From Drosophila pseudoobscura (lineage: Eukaryota > Arthropoda > Insecta > Diptera > Drosophilidae), in the NCBI RefSeq assembly GCF_009870125.1, contig NC_046683.1:56993869-57057868 (forward strand): a stretch of 64,000 nt of DNA. The letters are read 5' to 3'. The translations under genes were made by a program, and so were the position numbers. Under the pieces are notes generated by a model. That model worked only from the letters and a program-made list of their open reading frames with translations. It did no database searches and was not told the origin of the DNA. How positions within the stretch are numbered: the stretch's first letter is position 1; each line of letters begins with the position of its first letter. Of this stretch, positions 22,762-35,900 are shown piece after piece.

Positions 22762-25700
22762 GATTCAATTGAGAAATAACAATTTCAAATATTCGAAATG
22801 AACAACAAAATTAATTCTGTTTTTCGAGAATATTTTAACGACACCCCTGAAGCACAGCATCGCCACCAGAATCGTCTTTGTTTTAGGATTATAATTTTAG
22901 ATATTCTTGTTTTTTGTGTGCAGCATTTCGTGTTTTTTTGGTTAAACCAAAGATCTGCTTTCAATAATTCACTGTCACCCGTTGTCGTCGCCCATGGAAG
23001 AATGTTTTTCCTTTACATATCTCTCTATGGGGTCCTTCAACTGTTGACCAGAAAAAAAAATGCATTTGAAATGATCTATGCATATGTATATATTTTTGGA
23101 ATATAGATGCTCGCCGTTCTCCTTGCGGGCTCTTCTTAAAATAGAATCTCCATTAGAAAAGATAAAATCATTTGTGCCAGATTTCTGCCAGAAATTTTCC
23201 ATCAATTCTTCAGATCTTGCTTTCTTTTTTTCTTTTCAGTGGCATAATTAAATTTTTGCTTGCAATCTTTTTCCCAGGAACCACTGGCCGGCGATTTAAT
23301 AGTTCGATTGCTTTAATTTGGAGAACATAAATTAATCAATCAAAAGGTGCGCGGCGATAAGCGGCCAAGTTCATGGGGTCCACCAGAGGGACCGGACCGA
23401 GGCCGGGCTCATAGGAAATCACTTCCCCTCTCCTTATCAAAGACTTTCTATTGTGCTCCGCAGACGGCAAACGACGACGGCTACTACTACGAGTTATATA
23501 TGTATGTACATATGTTTGGTTCAAAGTCCCCGCTAGCGGCGCGGAGAGGCGATGGGAATGGAATCTATCAGGCGGTTGACTGCGACGTCATGCCACAATC
23601 TCGATCTTCGACGGTGACACATTCCTGCTCTGGCAGTAGTCCTCTCTTTCTGGAATCGGTCGGGGTAGAGGATAGAGTTGGGCTGCACTCAGCACTCCAC
23701 TTCTCAAATAATACCAGTTGAAGCAGGTGGTTTCTGATTTGATCTTAGAAATGGAATCCACAAACAGGTGTGTCCGTTTACTTCGTTTTCAATTTCATAA
23801 TCGATTCTTATCGATCACTCAGTTACCGTAAATCGATACTTATCAATACAAATAAGTAAGAGATATCGCCAGTGTCGATCAATCTCTCTCTCTCTCTCTA
23901 AATCGGTTTCTTGACTTTTTGTTAGACTCTTTTCTTGTTTTTGGTGGCTCTTTCGGTATCAGGCGTTTAACATGTGCCGAACGAGTGTCTGCAACTGAGG
24001 CAGCGGCAAGGGGCAGGCCGAAATTCTCTTTCAATATTGTGTGTTCTCTATTTGTTAATAATCTTTGGCGTCTCACCGCTGGCGCCCCCCCGCACCGACT
24101 CACCCAGACCTTAGATAAGATTCATTCACGACACGAGCGGCCCAGCCAAGAATCTAATGGCACACTGAACTTTCATGCAATCCCATACCAGGGGGGTGGG
24201 GTGGGGGTTTATTCGTAGTGATTATCGGTGTTCCATTGGGGGGAGCATTATTCACGATTTGCATGCGTGATTGGGAGAGGAAAGTGCTATAAATACGCAT
24301 CGATTTCTGGGTGAATGCGTAATGATGCCCTCCCTCCTGAAACACCGATAAGAACTCTCCTATGGGAAACATGGAACGTGACGTAGCCGAAAGATTGAGA
24401 TCGCGAATCCCAGGCACAGTGGAAAGTTTTGACCAAAATTCAAGTGTCTGGAACCTGGCAGCAAGATTTATGAAAAGATAACCAATGCCTCCCAAAAAAT
24501 AGACCAACTTTTGTTAGCTTTATAGCATCATAATCGTGACTTGAACAAAACCAGATATCTTTGTGGATTTTTAGGGGCTAGTAAAGGGTAGCGAAAAGTA
24601 GCCAAAAACAGTAGATAAATCTGAAAGATCATAGCGGAATCTTTTGATGGATAAACAGATGGATACAGAAACCCCCAAAAGTATCTTTTCACATCATATG
24701 CATACTCGTATAATCCTCTATCAATCACTTGGACTGATATTTTCCTTCATTCAGCCTCAGTTCGGTTCTCCTTGCATAACTCTACCAAGTGCGTCACAAA
24801 AACCGTTCTATTTTCATACCGGAATATTATACATATTTCACTTTATCTATAGATGACGTTAAGAGCATATATTCCCATAGGAATTTTAGTTTGTTTATTT
24901 AATGCAGTCTTCTCAGAGAGAAGACATCGGACACCCTGTTCTTCAGAAATCCAGAATTTGTAGAATCTAGACTCAGCTCGAGAGTCAAAATAAATATTTG
25001 GACTTCCACTGAAGCGGCGAGAAAATAAAGCAAAGAAATCCAATATTGTACATATGGCAAACAAGTCTGCAGACTTTCAACCTGAGAATATGTATGTATA
25101 TCGGAGAACAGAGAGAGATACACACAGATAGAGGGGAATATACAAATGTATATATGTATAGGTATATAGAGAGAGAGGAAGAGGCCACCACTTCCATGGC
25201 GTTTGGTGCAAAGTCCGAAAACGCGGCAGCCGCGTGTGGCCCACATCTACATCTCTACATCGGGGGATGGAATAGATATCTGTATGCAGAGATATGCGTA
25301 TAATATAAATTATTAATGTAAACAAGAATGGCAACAAGTTTCAATAACCCCGAAATAGGTAAATAAAGAGAAACATTGCGTGCGGTAGGTTAATGTTTGT
25401 TTGGGGCATGTCAAAGGGCAATTATTCAAGGATAATCATCAACGGTCCTAATGGGTGTCAGCCTCTAACCAATATAAAAGCCATTAGCATTAGACCCTGA
25501 ATGGAAATCCCTGCCCCATATAAATAGAACCAGTAGCTCCTTCCGCTGTTAAAAGGTTGTATTTCAGCGATTTATGATCTAATTTAGGGCCGGCTATCGT
25601 CCGGGAAATGCCACTATCTGACCCGACTTCTACTTCTCCTGCTTATCGGGGACCGGACTCGGGACTCGGGGTGCTTCAAGTGGCCGAGAGAGACCTATTT

Positions 25701-28700
25701 TATGGGTCCCCATATCACTTTGTTTATGGCCAACCGAGGGGGGGAAATCCGCAAGGGAATCCGCCTCAATTAGCCAGGGAAAAAGGTTGTTTAAAAATAG
25801 TAACAATTTGTGTTCATTATCGCCATTGGGTTGGCTATTTTTTGTTGTTTGTTTAATTGTGGAATCTGTACCCCCTTCATCGCCTTGTGGTCTCGTTGTG
25901 GTTTGCTTTTTATTGCGCTTTGGAATTACACGTTGAACTATTTTTTAATATATTTTTTTATCTAGAACTACTCGCACAGTGGGCCCACACAGCGATGGGA
26001 TGAATGTTAAAAGGGATCTTGAAATGAATACTGGAGTGTATTCAAAGATCATAGAAATTTAATCATTTTTGTTGCCTTAGCATGCCGAAACGCACTGTAG
26101 AGAAAACGTTTGTTGGCTAATTAAGGTTGAAGCTCGGTCCAAAGTTCTATATGTTTCTACAAAAGTGCTAATAATCCAACAATTAGCATTAACCTCTTAT
26201 GTTTCACAGTCTTAGAGTTTCAGTGATGATAAATACAAGATCCACACATTCCAGTGATGAAATAAAATAGCTTATTTATATCTTTCATTGATCTGTTTGC
26301 TTAACGATAGACTGAAACTTAGAAACTTGAGGAACATTGTTTTTCTGGTTTATGCATGGCTCATGCATCCATCCAAACAAACGGATGGGGGAGGGCATAT
26401 GGTGATGATGATACCTGATGATACCCTACCCTTGCTCCGATATTAGATATCGCAGCTGTTTGCTATTTACGGCAGAAGGTGCGCCATGCTCCCCCCCGCC
26501 AATTAAGAGCCGAGGTACAGTTGCCAGCCCATAAACAAGCAACGTCGCAATTTGCATTAGTTTCCAATGAAAGCTGCCTCCAGATGGGAGGCGGAGTGCA
26601 AGAGGGAGACAGACAACGCGTTGGCGTTGCACTTTTGGGGTAGATTGCGAATGCCCCGCCCCTACCCTCGGATAGCCCCTACCTTCCCTTATGTAAATAC
26701 AGTTGTGTGTGCGCGGGGCAACAATAGCAATAACAATCCAAAGTAAATTAGAAAGGGGAGTGGTTGTGGGGAGCCCCTTCTGCCTGTCTGAGTCAGGTAC
26801 CTGGTCTCGAGGTCTGAGTGCTACCTGTTTGTAGGAGAGACCTCGGGACTCGACTCTCTATCGGGGCTTATCAGGCAAACGATGGGTAATCCTAGCGATA
26901 GAGAATCAATCAAAATGTAACTTCAATTCTGGAATTGATCAGCAAAGTCTGGGCCCCGAAGCAACATTTTGTTATCGTAATTGCTGCCACGATCGACCCG
27001 CCCTACTGCCCCACCCACTCGCCCATTCTCTTTGGGACTGCGACGCAATTGGAAAATCACTGAACCGGTAAACCGCAACAACCTGCGGCGCCACCGAGAA
27101 CCACACGACAATTCGTATCAGATTTCAATTAGGAATGTAATGGCATGAAAAATGTGCCAAGAATGCGACGAAAGGAGAATGTTGTGCATTCGCTTCGCTG
27201 ACGGATGAGCTTACGGAGAGCTTTGCTCTTACTTAACAGCAAGAGAGGGCTTAGGCTTAGGCTCACACTTTCTTTGCCAGCTCTATCTTCCGCCATCTCG
27301 TTTCGAGTGTCAGTCTCCTGAGTCTCCCGCGTCTCTATTGTCTGCTGCTAAGCCTTCTAGAATCCTTTGGAGGTGCTTGCCCAGCTCTTGGGATAACAGA
27401 AAAGGACAATAAGACAAAGCACAGCATGTTATCCTTTAAATTGAAGGGCAATCGACGAGAGAAAAGGCCCTCACAGAGTGGCAAAAGTGTGGAAGCTGCT
27501 GATTACATAACTGTTATGTAAGAGGGTGGGAGAGAGCACTCTCACACTCGGAAGCTGACGCAGAGAGCAGCAATGTGTAAATGTCAAAGGGCAGTGACGT
27601 AGACGGCCAAAACCGAAAGGGATATTAACGTGAAGGTAAGGCAGGCTCGCTTTCACTCTAGAGCACTTTCTCCGACTGCCCGACCTTCAATTGAATATAC
27701 CTTGGCTAGAACTAAAATCCCGAGCAAAGGAAATGCAAACATAGAGGCAGTCATTAAATTTGATACCACCTCCATTAAGGAAGCAATTTGTGGCACTTTG
27801 TTGGTGCACTTATTGTGGCATTCTCTTTTGTAGCCAACTTTTTTGCCATGGAGATGGAGCCCACTGTACAGAAATCACTGCCATGGTCCCTTCCTTCATC
27901 TCCATCTCCTTCATCACCGAATATCTCGCTCTGACGAGAGCAGGAAGAGCAGAGCCCTAACCTTATACTGACCTTGAAGCGGAGCAAGAGAAGCAGCTGC
28001 TGTGGTCTGCAGTGGAGCACCAGATAGAGGGCGCGCTGGGAGAGGGGCGGAGGAGGAGTGGAAATAGCGAAACGAGATTCCGACTGAAGCACAGGCCATA
28101 AAATAGTCATCGACAAACCAGGCGACGGGGGTAGGGGTAGGAGAGCTTTGTGTGTGTCGGCAAACATACACATTCACATACACAGTAGAACTTCGAGAAC
28201 GACAAGAGCGAGAAGTTTGCGGCAGGCGGCGAAGAAAGCCACAGTGCCGGCCATTCGAATAAGTGCAGTCTGATTTCAATTTGTGAATGGAAGCACCATA
28301 AATATAAAATTGATTTCCAATCAATAAAGTTAACCTAATCAATCAATCAAGTATCATAACTTGTAAGCATCGCCATGAAGCGTTTCTAATTTTTTGCACT
28401 CCACTGTTGTTAAGATATATTGTTCTTGTTTGCGAGAGTAAGCATGCTTTTTTACTTCTTCCTGCTCTTGTGCTTCTGCTTCTTCTTCTTCCCGCGCTCC
28501 AGCTTTTGAGTATACGTGCAGAGGAGTATGACTGCGTGTGTGTGTGTGAGTCTATAGGTATGTAAAATGTATTGATTTTTGCAGAGCAACTCCTACGCTT
28601 ATCTCTCTTTCCGTATTGCGTTTTTCCACTTCCCCAATTATATTACTGTGTGCGTGTGTGTGAGTGAATTAGTTAAAAATTACTCTTTTTCTGCAACAGC

Positions 28701-29029
28701 GCGGCCACGAAAAAGATTAGACACAAAACTCTTTTCTCATTTACTTTTAACTGCAGATAAAACTGTTTTTAATTTTTTCTCCTTCAACACTACACTGGTA
28801 TCAGAACTTTGTGCTTTTTCACGCAACAAAAAAGTTTGGAAATTTTAGATTTTTGCTTTTAGCACTTCAACTTCAACTTTGACTGGATTTGATTTATTTT
28901 TTCGCTCCGTTCACTTCAAAGGACCCGAACTATGTGAGATTTTGGATACATTTGTGAGGCATACGTTGGGGCGGCCAGGCCGTGCTTTCGAATGGAGGGA
29001 GGTGGTGGGCAGTTTTTCGCGGACTTATC

Positions 29030-29340
29030 GGTCAAATATACCGATAAATATTTTCAAAATATACCATAAATATACTGATCAAAATCAGTTTCCTCCATTT
29101 TGATATTCGGTCTAATGTTACTAGCTAATTGGGATCCCCAGCGCCAAACATATAGTTTTATTCGATTGATGAATCAAAATTCTATAAGATTGGCTAATTT
29201 TAAGGGGCTCCTTTTATTGCATTGTTTATAAAATTAGGTTTGATTAGGTTGATCAATGCCCTTTTGCCTACTATACCTTGAAAGCTCCCCCCTGGGTATG
29301 TACTGTTGTCCTGTTATACTGTTAAGTTCATCAAACACGG
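29030..29340 (-). repeat. Dispersed promoter-associated repeat, copy C
   Basis: Same orientation as copy B. Shared words include tttgatattcggtctaat, gttactagcta and atagttttattcgatt, then gaatcaaaattctat and, at the far end, tatacctt followed by gggtatgtactgttgtcctg. It is the most diverged of the long copies. It lies ~0.2 kb from the putative minus-strand first exon near 29.5 kb and ~0.6 kb from the nudC start. Confidence 0.6.
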
Positions 29341-29515
29341 TTTCCGGGCTGATTTTCCGCAATTTCTAAACCATTCGAAATCCATACCGTTCGAATCGAG
29401 GTTCGAGTTCGCTTGGCCGGTTCTATTAAAGTAAAAAGAGGATTCCTTCCGGACCCTCACATTTCATCAAAACAAATGATACAGAAAATAAAAATCATTT
29501 AAAGTTTCCGCTTAC

Positions 29516-29650
29516 CGCTTAGCTGGCCGCCATGAAACTGGGTGATGCGGAACAGGAACAGTGCTGCTAACTTTGTAATTTCGTATATATTGCGAGCACG
29601 ATGCTGTGAAACAGTACTGCGCTGTCAAAAGCTGAATGCTATTTTGCCCA
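29516..29650 (-). other. Possible non-coding first exon of glutamate synthase
   Basis: On the minus strand a strong donor AAGCG/GTAAGC ends at 29516. Before it lies a stretch containing only a 4-codon ATG frame (MAAS then stop). It could be the distal 5' UTR exon spliced to the acceptor at 21393, making glutamate synthase and nudC divergent from one promoter region. The right end is a guess, and no transcript evidence is available. Confidence 0.3.
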
Positions 29651-29796
29651 TAGAGTCGAGTGAATTAAAACCCGGAGCTGAAGACCGAGGGGCCGCTTGC
29701 ACAAAGTTCGCTTGAAACATATTCGTTGTATTGAGAATTCTATAAACTGCATGGTTAGTTAAGCCAGAAAAGAAGGAACAAACGCTTTATTACTTA

Positions 29797-29866
29797 CGGT
29801 ATATTTTTAAATTGAGATGGTATATTTTGGTATATTTCTGAGGGTCGACAGTATATTTTATCGATA
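29797..29866 (+). repeat. Dispersed promoter-associated repeat, partial copy D
   Basis: Contains ggtatatttttaaattgaga and ggtatatttctgagggtcga. These match the promoter-proximal end of copy A (ggtatatttttaaaatgaga, ggtatatttctaagggtcgg). It sits immediately upstream of nudC, in the same orientation relative to the gene as copies A and B relative to theirs. Confidence 0.6.
29859..29866 (+). promoter_or_regulatory. DRE (TATCGATA) in the nudC promoter
   Basis: A perfect 8-bp DNA replication-related element, the DREF/BEAF-type site common in fly housekeeping promoters. It lies 100 bases before the nudC ATG and overlaps the end of repeat copy D. Transcription probably begins between it and 29,950. 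Confidence 0.6.
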
Positions 29867-29965
29867 CGTCCGAGAAAAACACATGTGCCGGCAGAAGCAA
29901 ATACGAAACATCTAGAAATCAAACGAATTTAACTTGTTACAAAAGTAAAGAATATAACTAGCGCA

Positions 29966-32900
29966 ATGTCTGCCGAAGAGGGAACTTTTGACACCATTTT
30001 ACTGGCTGTGGCAGAGAAGCATCGCGGCGGCGTGCCCGATGTAAGAACAGTTCCTCCCATGGAACATCTCTTTGTGACTTGCTTTATTCTTTGTTTTAAC
30101 CATTGTGGCATTGTTCTTTTGCAGTTCCTCCATACATTGGCCAGCTTTTTGCGTCGCAAGACCGACTTCTTCACAGGCGCCAAGCAGTCGGAATGGGAGA
30201 AACTCCTCCTGGACACTTTCCGCAAGGAGTCGTCAGTCGCAATCGAGGAACACACTCAAAAACTCAAGGCCCGCGAGGCTACCAAACGCATCAAGGACGA
30301 GAAAGAGCGCGTGGAACGCGAGGCACGTCAAAAGGAAATCGATGATAACAAAATTTGTGATATTTCCGATGAGGAAGCAGCTGCCATTATCAAAGAGGAG
30401 GAGGATAAGTACGGAGATTGCCTCTGGCTTCTGATTCAGATTTCCTACTAACATCGTGTATGGTTTTGTCTTCTAGAAAACGCCAGCAGCTGCTCGACAA
30501 AACCAGTGGGGACTCTGCCGGCGGTGCTGCCACTTTGAATCTCGACGACATTTCCAAGCCCATAGAAAAAGTGGACGATGAATCGGAGAAGGCGGAGGTG
30601 GGCAAACTCCAGCCCAACGCCGGCAACGGCTGCACCCTGGAAAAGTACATGTGGACACAGACCCTGCAGGAGGTTGAGGTGAGTCCGAGAAAATATTTTC
30701 GCCCGTCCCCCTTCCGTTGTTCCGCTGTTGTTGACCCAGTGCGGGCTGTTGTCATGGTTTGAGGCGTTGCTAGGGGCTACCGTTCGGTTCTCCAGTCATT
30801 GACCTCTTGCGGCAGGTGCGTGAAAGGGCCAACCGTTTTACAATTAGAAAATTCACTTTATTAAACATATCACAGGGATAAATAGCTTAATTGCTAACCA
30901 GAAAAAAAATTACATCCATGCTTCCATTTGTTTGCATATTTCTCTGTCTTAATACTAGCATCGTGTATGTGTGTGTGCGTGCCACAGGGGTAAAACATTT
31001 TCCGATACGATTTTCCGAGCTTCAACTGACTCTCCAAAAAAAAATTGTTTAATAAATAGCTTACACAACTAGCTCAAAGACGACACAATAACAAAAAAAT
31101 AATTGGGGTGGCTCAAAACATAGCAGAATACAATACAATAAATAATAAACTAATTTGCTAGCCAGTGGAGGAGTTGGATACTCTCGTAGATAGACAGAGC
31201 CCGCCTTCCCCCCATTAGCTCTTCGGCATGTCTCGGGCGCGCACTGCAAAGGGAAATGGAAAGATTAACATCCAGTTTAGGTCGAAGTCCTTAGATAGAA
31301 CTCACTCTCTAGCGCATAGACCATGCCCATGATGAGCAGCATAAAGATGGTGCTCATGCTGACAATCAGCACTGTGACCTGGCGTCCGCGATCGCAGAGT
31401 CCCCGCTTGGGCTTCTTTGGAGGTCCGTTGTCGCCATTGACCATCGTAAAGTGCATGGAGCTGGCAATGGACACGGTGTCGAGGTCTTTGGTTTTAATAT
31501 AATGCAAATTTGGATCCGCTTCTGCTCCATCGTGGCCATCGATGGCAATCACCGCATCCTTTCCAGGAGTGCTGCCGTTGCTGGCCAAAGCCAGATTCGC
31601 ATTGTAGTTGGCCGATGAGGAGGAGGTTGGCGACGTGCTGTTCATCAACATCTTGTTGTGCCGCTCCTGCTTCTTGTGGATCTCCGCGAAGCGCTCCAGA
31701 TTCGCTGCCGTCAGCAGCAGTGAGCCGGAAGCAGCGCTCTATATGTAGAAGAGAATGTTTCGACGTGAGTCACACGGCTCGTGTATCCGCCTGCGTGGGG
31801 GCACCCTCTTACTCACCCGCGTGCTGTTGTTGCTGTCACTGGAGCCCTGAGAGCTGCGCGATCCCCGTTTGGCTGCTGCCAGCACTGCTGCCGCCGCCGC
31901 AGCGGTCACGGCAGCACTTGTCGCACTTGTAGTCTTCCCGCTGCTGCTGCTGCTGTTCTGCTGCTGCTGCTGATGCTGACTCCGGTTTGCCAGTGTGGGG
32001 GGATTGGAATTCGATTTGTTTGATGACTTTGAGGAGCTGGCCGAACTGATGGCCGAGCTGCTGGAGGAGGCCAGCGAGGCGCGTGGAATGTGCCAATAGT
32101 CCTGCATCTGGAAGAAAGGGAGAGCAATATAGAATCGGTTTAGTATTTGTGTGAGCTTCGAATGGGAGTGAATGAAAAAGACAAACAACAGAGAGTGCCT
32201 TGTGGAATGACAGGTGCTTTGGTGGGAGTGAATGAGAGAAGGAGATTGTCATTGAGAGGAAAACTCATCTCTGCTCCTTCACTCTCTCCCCAAGACATCG
32301 GCACTACTTCGGCTTTGCACTTAATTTACCGCTAGAACTTTTTTTGCCTGCTACACTTTTAAGTCTTCCCCAAACGTACGCACACACGCTCTCCTCCTCT
32401 CGTCAGTCTTTGCCGCTTCCTCTCTTTACATAAAAGAAGACGACTACGAAAAACAAAAAGCAAAAACTGAACTTTCGAGTTGTCTTCGTCTCTTCGTTTG
32501 CATTTGCCAACCAACTTGTTTGAAATTTATGGACCTCTGGTTTGCTTAAAAGCCTGGTTTTATATTTATTTATTAGGTATTAATTCTTTTAGTTGTTGTT
32601 GCTGTTTTTTTGGGATGACGGGTGGGGACAGTTTGGTGTTTGCCTTTGTTCCAGCCTTTCTCTTTAAATGGTTTCTGCTTTAATTGTTGCAATTAATTCT
32701 AATTCTGTGGAGCGCAAAAGTTATCCAAAAATCAATTTGCCAACACACAAAAGTTGCAATTCAAGTTTGTGGCCTGCGTCTTTTGTTTGACGGGCTTAAT
32801 TTTTGTGTGTGTGCCTTGTGTTTTGTGTGTTTTTTGTGTGTGCTGTGCTTTTGTGGGCTTACAAAGAACAGAAGTTCCATAAATTTGTGTCTCGGCGATG

Positions 32901-35900
32901 CTTCTTGCGTTTTATTTATTGTAAATATTATTTAGGCATGCGGAAGTCTTATCACACAATTTATTTATTCAACTTGATTTGCCAGTTTTTTTGTTTGTTT
33001 GTGATTGGTATTGGGATTGTTGTGATTGGGATATTTGTGTTCACACACAATGTGCTGTGTGTTGCGTTTTGTGGACGCTTTGCTTTACTTACTTTTTATA
33101 TTAATTTGTTGTGTTTTAAGTTGTGGTTATTTGTTTTATTGTTACAACAATTTATCACACACCACAAAAAATATTTAATTAGTATCACAATCTCAGGTAT
33201 TTTTAAGCAGAGTCTTGCTCTGATTGTCAGTCTGTCTCTCGCTTTGCGTTTCGTTGCGCTGCGGTGCGGTGCGGTGCAGTGTGTGTATGCGGTGTCTGGT
33301 TCTCTAATTAAATATATCTTTTATGATATTTTTAAATGCTTAATTTACGATGATGTGAGGCTCGCGAAACACTCAGCTGACATTCGGCAGCAGCTGCTGT
33401 TTGGGGAAACCGTTTGGCTGTTCGTTCGCTTCTCCTTATCTCAGTCACGATCTCGTTTCTCGGATCTTCTGCCTCTTATTCTCCTTCTTCTTCTTATTTT
33501 TCTTCTTTGGGGTTTGTGGCGTGGCGCGCGTACCGCAAACAGAACCGATCTTAACGGCTTTTAGAATCGAAATGAAGTCCCACTTGGCAGGCCTGGCCGT
33601 CTCGCAGCAGCGAAGCAAAGCTTTTGGCGTCGCTGTCGCTGGCGCTGTCTCTGTCGCTGCTTCTGTCGGCGTTGCGCAAAGCTCTGACTGTGGCTCGGGC
33701 TCTGGGCTCTGGGCTCTGCCTCTGTATCCGGCGACTTTCTTGCCGGATTTTGCATGTCATAACATGTCGTCGTCGTTGTCGTTCTGTGGGGGGGGCTATA
33801 TTTATCCATCCCATACACTTCGTACATTTCTAGTCGATTGGCAGCTCTTTCCTCTCGATTCGTTTCGGGTTTTGGCTTTGATGTTTGAATGTTTGAGCAT
33901 TTGATCATTTGATCTGCCTGCTCATCAGGTTGTTCTTTGCCTACTTTCATTTCTCTGTATCGGTATCTGCCTCTGCCCTTTTTGTTTTTATTTTTGTTTT
34001 GTGGTTGTTTTGCTGATACTCATTAACCTGCAATCCGTTTTTGTATTCTCCTTTGCCTTGTTCTTCTTTTGAAGGGCTCTTCTTGGGTTTTTGGGCTGTG
34101 TGTGGGCGTCGTTTTCTAGATCCGTTCCGAAATCCAATTTTGATTATGGGAAAACCCCAGCCCCGACCCCAAACACACAAATGTTCATAATTCTAATTTA
34201 ATGTTAACTTAATTAAGGGCAAACCTTGACCGACACGATCCACCACACCCATTCGCTGTAGTACCGTTTGTTCATGGCTCATTATCATATCATATCTGTA
34301 TGATGGATACTCAGACACCATATTGGATACCATTTGTGTTATTAAATCAACGACAGATATGGTCTTATAAATATCATGGCTATTATTTATATGGTTATTT
34401 CATATTTAAGCAACATTTCATGAGCTGGGTCTATTTTTGGCTAATTTTGTATTCTCAGAAAGAGCGTATTAACGTCAATGGACAGAACAAAAGCCGCATA
34501 TCAACGCATTCAAAGATTCTGGTAATGGGAATCCATTCCCATTCCCAAAACTGCAAAAATCTTTATCGATGAATTATGGGTAATACGATCTTTCTCCTTC
34601 TTCTGGCTTTTAAGAGATGGCTGGGAACCAGGTTTTAATTTTGAAAGGAAATCCTGGTTTCCCCCCGTAAAACTCCTCAAAGTTTGTGTATTTTTCTAGA
34701 TCCATATCTAATTAGTTGTCATAATATCATTAAACTAATAATCCCTTAGGAGAATTGCTTGAACAAACAAATAAATTCCCCAAAAATCCCCATTACACCG
34801 ACCTGACGCCACTTTTGTTGACTTAAGATCCGAACCGAGATCCCAGATCCGAGACCCCATCTGTCATCTGTTGTTGGGGAGAGGGAGCTTCTCGAAAGGC
34901 AAAACAGATTCTACTGAATCTTTACGAAATGGTGTGCTGTTTTTTTTTTTTTTTGTATGCTGTGTTGCTTGGTTTTTTTGCTCTGTCGAGCATCTTGTTA
35001 TCACCTTTTAAGTGAGACAAGTGAGTGGCCTGCCGCCTGTTCCCGAACCAAAGCAAACCAAACGCTTGCTTTTTGATTGGGCTTTCGGTTTTGCGGTGCG
35101 ATGCGGTGCGAGGCGATGCGAGAGTGTATGAGTGAAGTGCTGCCGTCTGTCGCTTTAATCAGCCGCGTTGACAAAGATTACCTGACACGGCCAGTTACCA
35201 GGTTGCCAGCGGACCATCAGACCAGCGAACCATTGGAGCGGCCAATGTACTCTCCACTAAACGAGAATCGATAGAGGTGAAGCGCTTACGGGAGAAGCTC
35301 ACGGAGATGTGGAGATGGAGATGGAGATCACTTGAACGGAAGATTGAGGGACGGGCGGCACTCAAAAGCGAGAGGCTGGTGAGACCCCAAACAAAAAAAA
35401 AACACTTGCTATAGATCGCAGAACCATTCGGAACCATTCCCCCTGAATAGAATCAACAACATTCACATCGCATCAGGAAAAAAACCAACCAACCAACCAA
35501 CGAACCAACCAAGCAACCAAAAAAGATCCAAAAACAAATAAACAAAGATCTTTTTATGCATATAATTAAGCATGCAAAATAGCAATAGTCCGGACTCCAA
35601 AGTGACGCTCGCACGGATCTTACGAGGCGACGCGACGCGGCGCGACGCGACGCGATTCGATATTCGTTTCGATGGCGATTTCTGTTCCATTTTGGGTGAC
35701 AACAATCGGGATTAGAGAAATATCTAAAAATATTGATGGGAATCGCTCAAAACGGGGAAATCCCTTCGGGCCATGGATGGCTGCCGTTGACGTATGCCAC
35801 GCTTATGACTTTTTCGTTGGGCCCTCCGGGGTTCGGTCTCTCTGACTATATCTGTTGATTGCCTCTATTAAATGTTTAGTATAATTCTTCGTATGGAAAA

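Larger units (their letters stand above)
21393..29515. other. Region between the glutamate synthase coding start and the nudC promoter
   Basis: No credible coding exon in about 8 kb. A minus-strand acceptor (TTTTTAG, at 21395-21393) lies 27 bases before the glutamate synthase ATG at 21365. A non-coding first exon further right is therefore likely, and this stretch would then be a 5' UTR intron. It contains CA (21,653-21,670), CAA (22,737-22,761) and GA/CT tracts, poly(T) and poly(G) runs, a weaker CTCF-like GAGGGCGC near 28,026, and repeat copy C at 29.03-29.34 kb. Confidence 0.55.

Noticed and set aside
31836..32252. Alternative minus-strand frame over the exon with poly-Gln/Ser
   Set aside because: It is the wrong reading frame of exon 2 of the membrane-protein gene. 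Only the frame starting MQDYWHIP continues correctly through both downstream splice junctions.
32803..33564. 253-residue plus-strand hydrophobic frame
   Set aside because: T/GT-rich low-complexity DNA in the nudC intron gives Phe/Val/Cys/Leu runs. No splice context, start context or family resemblance suggests a gene.
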